Of a stretch of 64,000 nt of DNA, positions 58,487-64,000 are shown piece after piece. The notes beneath the pieces are model-generated. The model searched no databases. It worked only from the letters and a program-made list of their open reading frames with translations, and was not told where the DNA came from. The translations under genes were made by a program, and so were the position numbers. Within the stretch, counting starts at the first letter, position 1, and each line of letters opens with the position of its first letter. The stretch is from Flavobacterium soyae (lineage in GTDB: Bacteria; Bacteroidota; Bacteroidia; Flavobacteriales; Flavobacteriaceae): assembly GCF_021245985.1 (NCBI RefSeq), contig NZ_JAJQXA010000017.1, forward strand, positions 1-64,000, in the 5' to 3' direction.

Positions 58487-60672
58487 TGAATTTAAAACAC
58501 ATCCAAAAAACTCATACATTACAACTCGATCAATCAGATTGTGGTGCAGCCAGTTTATTATCAATTATAAAGTTTTATAAAGGCAGTGACTCTGTAGAAA
58601 AAATTAGAGAATTAAGTGGTACAACGAAGCAGGGAACTACAATGCTAGGTTTGTATCAGGCAGCAAACCAATTAGGTTTCACGGCTGATGGCTGCAAAGC
58701 CGATATGCAAGCCCTGATTGACCATAAGCAACCCTTAATTTTACATACTATAATCAACCAATTGCAACATTATATTGTTTGTTATAGTTACAATGAAAAA
58801 GAAGGATTCTTAATTGGAGATCCGGGAAAAGGAATTTACAATTTATCCGAGCAAGAATTAGAAAAAATATGGATTTCAAAGACCTGTTTGACGCTAATAC
58901 CAAATACCAATTTTATAACTCAAAAAGTAAAGCAAAATGATCAGAAGAAATGGTTCTTAGATATATTAAAAGACGACTATAAATTAATTGCAATTTCTAT
59001 TCTGCTTGGTATTTTAGTTACCGGATTAGGGCTGGCAATGGCATTGTTTTCTCAAAAACTAATTGATGATATTCTCCCGTCAAACAATATAAAAAAATTA
59101 ATTTCTGGCATTATCTTATTAGCTATTTTGCTCTTTGCACGAGTTGGAATATCTGTTTTAAGGCAATATTTTACATTACAACAATCGAAAGATTTTAATA
59201 ATCGCATCAATAATATTTTTTTCTCTTCATTATTACAGCTGCCAAAGCCTTTTTTTGATACACGTCAAACAGGTGAACTTGTATCCAGATTAAATGATAC
59301 TCAGCGTATACAAAATGTGATAAAAACACTTTCTAATTCTTTAATAATAGATGTCTTGTCTATAATCATTTCATTAATTTTCCTGTTTACATATTCCTGG
59401 AAACTGGGTATAATTTTAATTATAAGCCTGCCCATATATTTTTATATTATTTATCGAAACAACGAGAAAATCATAAATTCGCAAAAGGATATAATGCAGA
59501 GCTATGCTTATAATGAAAGTAATTTCATTAATAGTATTCAAGGAGTTTCAACTATAAAAAATGACAATAAACAAAGCATCTTCAACAAGTTAAACCGAAA
59601 TATTTTTGCCAATTATCAGGAAAAAATAGTTAATCTCGGAAAAATCAACATTACTCTTTCCTGGCAATCTGGTTTGGCTAATGTAGTATTCGTTATTGGT
59701 ATTTTAATTTACACCTCTATACAAGTATTTAATAAAGAAATTAAAATTGGTGAATTGATGGCAATTTTAGGAATCACAGGTTCATTACTTCCTTCAATAG
59801 CAAATTTGGCTTTGATTTCAATTCCAATAAATGAGGCTAAAATTGCATTTAATAGAATGTATGAATTTGCATCAATTGAAAAAGAACATGAAAATGGTCT
59901 TCAAATTTTTGAAATTGAGAAAATCTCGATTCAAAACCTTTCTTTTAGGTTTGCAGGGAGAAGTGAACTTTTTCATGATGTAAATATTACAGTTGAAAAG
60001 GGAAAACTTACTGCCATTGTTGGAGAAAGTGGAAGTGGAAAAAGCACATTAGGGCAGATTTTGCAACGTTTTTATTCATTTGAAAATGGAAATATAATTG
60101 TAAATAATAAACACGAACTTCATAAAATTGGACTTAAAAACTATAGAGATTTATTAAGTGTAATTCCTCAGGAAATTACAATTTTTAATGGAAACGTAAT
60201 TGACAATATTCTACTTGGAGAAAGTGAAACTGCTGAAAACATTTTAACCTTTACTACTGAATATGGTTTTGATATTTATTTCAATCAACTACCACAAGGA
60301 TTAATGACCATTCTTGGAGAAGAGGGAGTCAATTTAAGCGGGGGACAAAAGCAGCTTATTGCTTTTGCTCGGGCATTATATAAAAAACCACAATTTTTAA
60401 TTCTGGATGAAGCAACTTCTGCAATGGATCGAAATACTGAGAATTTTACAATGACGTTACTTCAAAAAATAAAACAGGATTGTGCTGTTTTATTTATTTC
60501 GCATCGCTTAAATAAACTCAAAAATATAGCCGATAGCATTTATATTTTAGAAAATAAAACGATAACGGAATCCGGGAATCATGAGAAATTAATGGAAACA
60601 AACAATTTTTACAGTAAGTACTGGAATGAACAAGACGATTCTATTGAAACAAATCTGCTGAGAAACTATTAA
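58486..60672 (+). CDS. Peptidase-containing (C39) ABC transporter
   Basis: A 728-aa exporter that cuts double-glycine leaders and exports the core. The C39 peptidase domain (1-130) has Cys19 (QSDCGAAS), His95 (LQHYIVCY) and Asp112 (IGDPGKG), a complete triad. The membrane domain spans about 160-450 with six helices. The ATPase carries Walker A GESGSGKST (about 513-521), signature LSGGQ (about 617) and Walker B FLILDEATSAMD. It starts at the overlapping stop of the thioredoxin gene (TAATG). No HlyD-type adaptor gene is adjacent, which is unusual for a Gram-negative peptide exporter. Confidence 0.93.
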   Translation: MNLKHIQKTHTLQLDQSDCGAASLLSIIKFYKGSDSVEKIRELSGTTKQGTTMLGLYQAANQLGFTADGCKADMQALIDHKQPLILHTIINQLQHYIVCYSYNEKEGFLIGDPGKGIYNLSEQELEKIWISKTCLTLIPNTNFITQKVKQNDQKKWFLDILKDDYKLIAISILLGILVTGLGLAMALFSQKLIDDILPSNNIKKLISGIILLAILLFARVGISVLRQYFTLQQSKDFNNRINNIFFSSLLQLPKPFFDTRQTGELVSRLNDTQRIQNVIKTLSNSLIIDVLSIIISLIFLFTYSWKLGIILIISLPIYFYIIYRNNEKIINSQKDIMQSYAYNESNFINSIQGVSTIKNDNKQSIFNKLNRNIFANYQEKIVNLGKINITLSWQSGLANVVFVIGILIYTSIQVFNKEIKIGELMAILGITGSLLPSIANLALISIPINEAKIAFNRMYEFASIEKEHENGLQIFEIEKISIQNLSFRFAGRSELFHDVNITVEKGKLTAIVGESGSGKSTLGQILQRFYSFENGNIIVNNKHELHKIGLKNYRDLLSVIPQEITIFNGNVIDNILLGESETAENILTFTTEYGFDIYFNQLPQGLMTILGEEGVNLSGGQKQLIAFARALYKKPQFLILDEATSAMDRNTENFTMTLLQKIKQDCAVLFISHRLNKLKNIADSIYILENKTITESGNHEKLMETNNFYSKYWNEQDDSIETNLLRNY

Positions 60673-60683
60673 ATTTAACATCA

Positions 60684-60860
60684 ATGAAAAAACTAAATTT
60701 AAAATTAATTATTCCGTTTTAATATTTTTGCACATTGATACTAATCTCTAATAATGAAAAATTCATTCAGTTTGATGAAATTTGAATTCAATTGGTACTT
60801 GTTTTGATTTTTATATTGAATATTATACTAGTGTATTTGTTATTAAAAAACAAATCTTGA
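60684..60860 (+). pseudogene. Decayed two-helix mini-protein
   Basis: Reading from the ATG at 60684 in one frame gives MKKLNLKLIIPF-stop-YFCTLILISNNEKFIQF, then DEI-stop-IQLVLVLIFILNIILVYLLLKNKS and a final stop. Basic start, two hydrophobic stretches and a basic end reproduce the plan of the 52- and 55-aa proteins, interrupted by TAA and TGA. It is directly behind the exporter gene. Most likely a dead copy of the same kind of gene. Confidence 0.5.
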
Positions 60861-60869
60861 TTTAAAATT

Positions 60870-60895
60870 TTTACCTCACCCTATTATTCTCTAAC
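60870..60895 (-). repeat. Partial duplicate of the 3' end of the receptor gene
   Basis: These 26 bases match 61027-61052 (the last codons of the receptor gene) at 24 positions. The interval between holds a CTTCGACTTCGCTCAG repeat (60946-60969) and a half copy of the CACGCAGATT family. It looks like repeat DNA was inserted or the gene end was duplicated. Confidence 0.7.
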
Positions 60896-60945
60896 AATCA
60901 AAGTCACAAAAAGCATTAACTTTAGATTGTCGAGCTTCTTTCGTT

Positions 60946-60969
60946 CCTTCGACTTCGCTCAGGATGACA
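60946..60969 (+). repeat. CTTCGACTTCGCTCAG repeat, single copy
   Basis: CCTTCGACTTCGCTCAGGAT followed by GACA, same family as 563 and 37308. Confidence 0.7.
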
Positions 60970-61027
60970 AATAGATATGTATAAAAATAAAATCTGTGTA
61001 AATCAGTTTAATCTGCGTGCAATTTAT

Positions 61028-63427
61028 TTACCTCGCCCTATTATTCTCTGACTGCTCAATTTCAGATTTTTTATAAGTTGTTTTTTTTGAATTCCCGAAA
61101 CTGTACGTCGCAATTAGCTTAAAATAATTTGAAGTATACGTTCGGTGATAATATATTTGAGTTTGCCCGACTTCATAATCGCCCGAAACCATGAACTTGT
61201 GAAAGATATCGTTTGCCGTAAAATTTAGTTTTAAGGCATCTTTAAAAAAATTTCTTTCGATTCCTAAAGTTACTGTTGAGCGGGAATTATCACTTCGCAA
61301 GCCATAACTTTTGTTTCCTAAATACCAGGCAAGTAATTGTACTTTAAAAAGATCCGGAATTGTAAATGTATTATTCGAATACAAATAGATCTGCGGCTTA
61401 ACCGGTCCCATAGCGTATTCATAAAAATTGTCTATTGCTTTCGTTAAATTCATACTTACGGTATTGGTAGAATTCCACCATTTGACATTGAATGACCTTG
61501 AAAGCGAAGTAAAAAAGGTATGCTCTTTTTCTAAATTTAATGATCTCAAAATATAGCTGTTTGGAGTATCACCGCGCAAAGCTGCTGCCGAAATCGGGTC
61601 TATTTTATAAGTATAGCCCATTTTAAAATCAAACTTTTTATACATTGTTCCAATTTCAAAAGCGTGGACTTTTTCGGGAAGCAAATTAGGGTTTCCTTCA
61701 ATTGTCGTAAACGGATCCTGATAAATAACATACGGATTCAATGCCTGATATCTTGGCCGTGTTATTCTGGAAACATATGAAAAATGTCCTTTCCAGTCTT
61801 CAGAAAAATCAAAATTTAAAAGCAGGTTTGGAAAAAAATTCCCGTAACTTTTTTCAAATTTCTGAATTCCGTTTGCATTTGTATACAAATCATAATTTGT
61901 TCTTTCTGTCCTTGCTCCTATCGAAAAATTGACTTTTTCGCCTAATGTACTTCCAAAAGTAAAATAAGCCGCGGCAATTTTTTCGTTGTATTTAAAATCG
62001 CTCGAAAGCTCGTCATCCAGTTCAAAATTCACATCATCAGCATTGGCAATTAAAAAATCTGTTCCTGATTTTATGGTTGCATAACTATATTTTGCACCCA
62101 TTTCGAGTTTGGTGTTTTCCTTTATTTTCTTCGAATAATCGGCTTGTGCGGCTGCAATGTTTATGGTGCTTCCCACATTGTTTTTAAGATATTTTTGAAT
62201 ATTATTTTCATCAACCAGACTATTTTCTTCGATAAAATCTCTTACCGTTCCGTTGTAATTTGAATATTGCGTTCCTATAAACAACGACGAACCTTTTGGG
62301 TCTGTTATCAAATTATAATTCAGGTTTACAAACTGATTCAGCAGCACATCATTTTTAGCAATATCTGTGGCATAAAAATTACTTCCTGAATTATTATCGA
62401 TTGAATTTCTGCTTTCTACAACTCCGCCTAAATCTTCAATATTGCCGCTGTAAGCTAATGAAACATAACTTTTTGGAGAAAAGGTATACTGCAGTCCAAA
62501 TCCAAAATTAGAGTAATTATTATATTCCCTTCTCCAGTCTGTTGTTAAAACTGATCTCATATATTCATCAGGATTCGGGCGCGTTCTCGTGGTGTACAAC
62601 AATTCACGGCCTTTGCCTAATTGCAGGCCATAATTGGTTATAAAGGAGAATCTCCCTTTTGAATAATTAAAATCAAAAAGTGTATTGGTACTTGTTCCGG
62701 CAAATTTAGAAACTGTTATGTGCTGACTTGCTGATCCCATTATGCCGCTTTCAATATTTTGTTTGGTAATAATATTGACAACTGCTTTTCCTTCGGCATC
62801 GTATTTTGAAGACGGATTTGAAATCACTTCAATTTTTGCAATCTGCGAAACCGGAATTGCGGCAAAACGTTCATAATTAATCAAGATTCCGTTTAGGTAA
62901 ATTATTGCTTCACCTTTTCCCAGAACGCTGATTTGTCCTTCGGCAACTACCACATTTGGAACACGGCCTAATAATTCATTGACAGAACTGCTTGTTGCGA
63001 GAACCGTTCCCGTAACATTAACATCGATAGTTCCGTTTGCACCATATTTTAATAATGACGGCTGGCTTTTTACTACTATTTCGTTTAATTGATTGTTATT
63101 TTCTGAAACTATAATTGAACCCAAATCTATGTTTGCTGCACCAGAATAATTTAAGCGTATAAACTTATCTGCAAATTCTGCCGAAGTAAGTTTTAGAATA
63201 ATTTCTTTTTGATTGATATCTGATAATTGAAAAACTCCGTCTAAAAAATCCTGCTGTTTGATAATTACAGAATCCCGAACAGACAGAACAGAGACGTTCC
63301 CCATCATCAATTCGTTATTTCGATTGGCAACTTTGCCTGAAATTTTTTGAATGGTCTGCGCATTTGACAAGACAGCATTAAAAAAGAAAAAATAGATATA
63401 AATGAAAACCAGAATTAGAAACCTCAT
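61028..63427 (-). CDS. TonB-dependent-receptor-like outer-membrane beta-barrel protein
   Basis: A 799-aa outer-membrane protein with a signal peptide ending VLSNAQ. A carboxypeptidase-like regulatory domain (about 25-110, ISGKVANRNNELMMGNVSVL) precedes the plug (about 115-215: LGRVPNVVVAEGQISVLGKG, then IAKIEVISNPSSKYDAEGKAVVNI). A long barrel follows with alternating beta strands and a region FSYVSRITRPRYQALNPYVIYQDPFTTIEGNPNLLPE typical of OMP_b-brl_3. It may transport or bind a substrate with TonB, or serve as a non-transport barrel. It is preceded by a membrane AraC regulator gene. The substrate is unknown. Confidence 0.88.
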   Translation of the reverse strand: MRFLILVFIYIYFFFFNAVLSNAQTIQKISGKVANRNNELMMGNVSVLSVRDSVIIKQQDFLDGVFQLSDINQKEIILKLTSAEFADKFIRLNYSGAANIDLGSIIVSENNNQLNEIVVKSQPSLLKYGANGTIDVNVTGTVLATSSSVNELLGRVPNVVVAEGQISVLGKGEAIIYLNGILINYERFAAIPVSQIAKIEVISNPSSKYDAEGKAVVNIITKQNIESGIMGSASQHITVSKFAGTSTNTLFDFNYSKGRFSFITNYGLQLGKGRELLYTTRTRPNPDEYMRSVLTTDWRREYNNYSNFGFGLQYTFSPKSYVSLAYSGNIEDLGGVVESRNSIDNNSGSNFYATDIAKNDVLLNQFVNLNYNLITDPKGSSLFIGTQYSNYNGTVRDFIEENSLVDENNIQKYLKNNVGSTINIAAAQADYSKKIKENTKLEMGAKYSYATIKSGTDFLIANADDVNFELDDELSSDFKYNEKIAAAYFTFGSTLGEKVNFSIGARTERTNYDLYTNANGIQKFEKSYGNFFPNLLLNFDFSEDWKGHFSYVSRITRPRYQALNPYVIYQDPFTTIEGNPNLLPEKVHAFEIGTMYKKFDFKMGYTYKIDPISAAALRGDTPNSYILRSLNLEKEHTFFTSLSRSFNVKWWNSTNTVSMNLTKAIDNFYEYAMGPVKPQIYLYSNNTFTIPDLFKVQLLAWYLGNKSYGLRSDNSRSTVTLGIERNFFKDALKLNFTANDIFHKFMVSGDYEVGQTQIYYHRTYTSNYFKLIATYSFGNSKKTTYKKSEIEQSENNRAR

Positions 63428-63542
63428 AAAATTTAGGGATTAGGATTTGACTTTTTGCAGAGACAAAAGTCAGCTCTAAACCATGAAACGAGGTAACCGA
63501 AAGCGAAATCAGGAGTACGAATTTATAAATTGATACTCCGTT

Positions 63543-64000
63543 TTATGGCTGTAATGTCTGAATCTGGTAATTTAAGGGTGTGGTTCCGGTATGTTTTTTA
63601 AAGGCAGCAAAGAATGTAGATTTAGAATTAAAACCTACATCATAACCAACAGATTCTAAAGTTAGTTTATCATTTGATGTGATAATTTCGCAGGCATTAT
63701 TGATTCTGAATTCGTTTACGAAACTGGTAAAATTCTTTCCTAAATTATTGTTTAAAAACTGCGACAATTGATAGCTTGGGATATTTATTTCCTGAGATAA
63801 ATCTTTTAAACTCAAATTCGGATTTTTGTATAATGTTTTTTCGTTCATTACTTTTTCCAGTTTTTGAGACAAAATCACCACTTCTTCTTCGCTTAGTTTT
63901 TTGTCTTTTTGAATGTTGAGCAGGAATAAATCATCGGTTCTTGTTCGGTATAAAAGAACCAAAATGATCAGGTATAAAATAAAAGTAAAGGCGAACGCAC
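63543..64000 (-). CDS. Membrane-anchored AraC-type regulator, cut by the window edge
   Basis: The frame is open to the window end: a hydrophobic segment AFTFILYLIILVLLYR precedes a linker and a C-terminal HTH_18 domain (NPNLSLKDLSQEINIPSYQL, then ITSNDKLTLESVGYDVGFNSKSTFFAAFKKHTGTTPLNY). The second half carries the classic GF-x-S-x-S-TFF-AFK motif. This is the C-terminal part of a sensor protein with membrane helices, like other Bacteroidota AraC proteins that follow a membrane domain. It lies 115 bp upstream of the receptor gene in the same direction and may control it. Confidence 0.85.
   Translation of the reverse strand, partial: AFAFTFILYLIILVLLYRTRTDDLFLLNIQKDKKLSEEEVVILSQKLEKVMNEKTLYKNPNLSLKDLSQEINIPSYQLSQFLNNNLGKNFTSFVNEFRINNACEIITSNDKLTLESVGYDVGFNSKSTFFAAFKKHTGTTPLNYQIQTLQP

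Noticed and set aside
60684..60860. An intact small gene behind the exporter
   Set aside because: The only frame with membrane-protein character contains two in-frame stops, so it is listed as a decayed copy.

Overview
The window is chromosomal DNA of a Flavobacterium-like member of the Bacteroidota. The evidence is low GC, A-rich translation starts, promoters of the TTTG-N17..21-TAnnTTTG type, and typical family content: a TonB/ExbB/ExbD1/ExbD2 operon, a fused DAHP synthase/chorismate mutase, transglutaminase-like proteins resembling the DUF3857 family, an OMP-type beta-barrel receptor and kynurenine-pathway enzymes. Intergenic spaces are full of short palindromic repeat families. I see no tRNA, rRNA, CRISPR array, transposase or prophage. 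Family names come from reading the sequence; no database search was run.

Layout. 1-787: no gene; two leftward tandem promoters at the edge look like the start of an rRNA operon outside the window, followed by repeats. 788-4.7 kb: FtsX/LolE-type permease, YkgJ-type cluster protein, methyltransferase, YfiT/DinB protein, queE. 4.8-10.5 kb: leftward operon exbB-exbD-exbD-tonB-small membrane protein-PstS-like lipoprotein-TPR protein. 10.9-24 kb: HerA-like ATPase, kmo, truncated AraC remnant, serine hydrolase, penicillin acylase, an unrecognised 603-aa protein, glycine-zipper lipoprotein, kynU. 24.2-35 kb: leftward cluster rsgA-dtd-three transglutaminase-like proteins-mazG-like-aroA-queA. 35.2-39.7 kb: leftward aromatic amino acid operon pheA-aminotransferase-tyrA-DAHP synthase/chorismate mutase. 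It is preceded by an unannotated 26-codon leader peptide with six Phe and two Tyr codons and by mutually exclusive terminator and antiterminator hairpins, which is a classical attenuator. 40-55.2 kb: small hypotheticals, nrdB-nrdA, marC, S41 protease, deaminase, HupE-like protein, TerB-like protein, fbp, GNAT and aspartate kinase.

55.2-60.9 kb is the main accessory locus, visibly more AT-rich. It holds an XRE-type repressor facing left and, facing right, a frameshifted membrane-protein gene, an 80-aa peptide precursor with a double-glycine-type leader and a Gly-rich hydrophobic core with two cysteines, two tiny two-helix membrane proteins, a five-helix membrane protein, a membrane-anchored thioredoxin-like protein with CxxC, and a C39-peptidase ABC exporter. 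A decayed third mini-protein follows. A nearly identical 35-bp motif lies exactly 28 bp before a -7 element in both rightward promoter regions, so it probably is the operator of the cassette. I read this as a candidate bacteriocin-type peptide production system without an evident HlyD-type adaptor.

61.0-64.0 kb: an OMP-type outer-membrane receptor preceded by a membrane-anchored AraC-type regulator that runs off the window.
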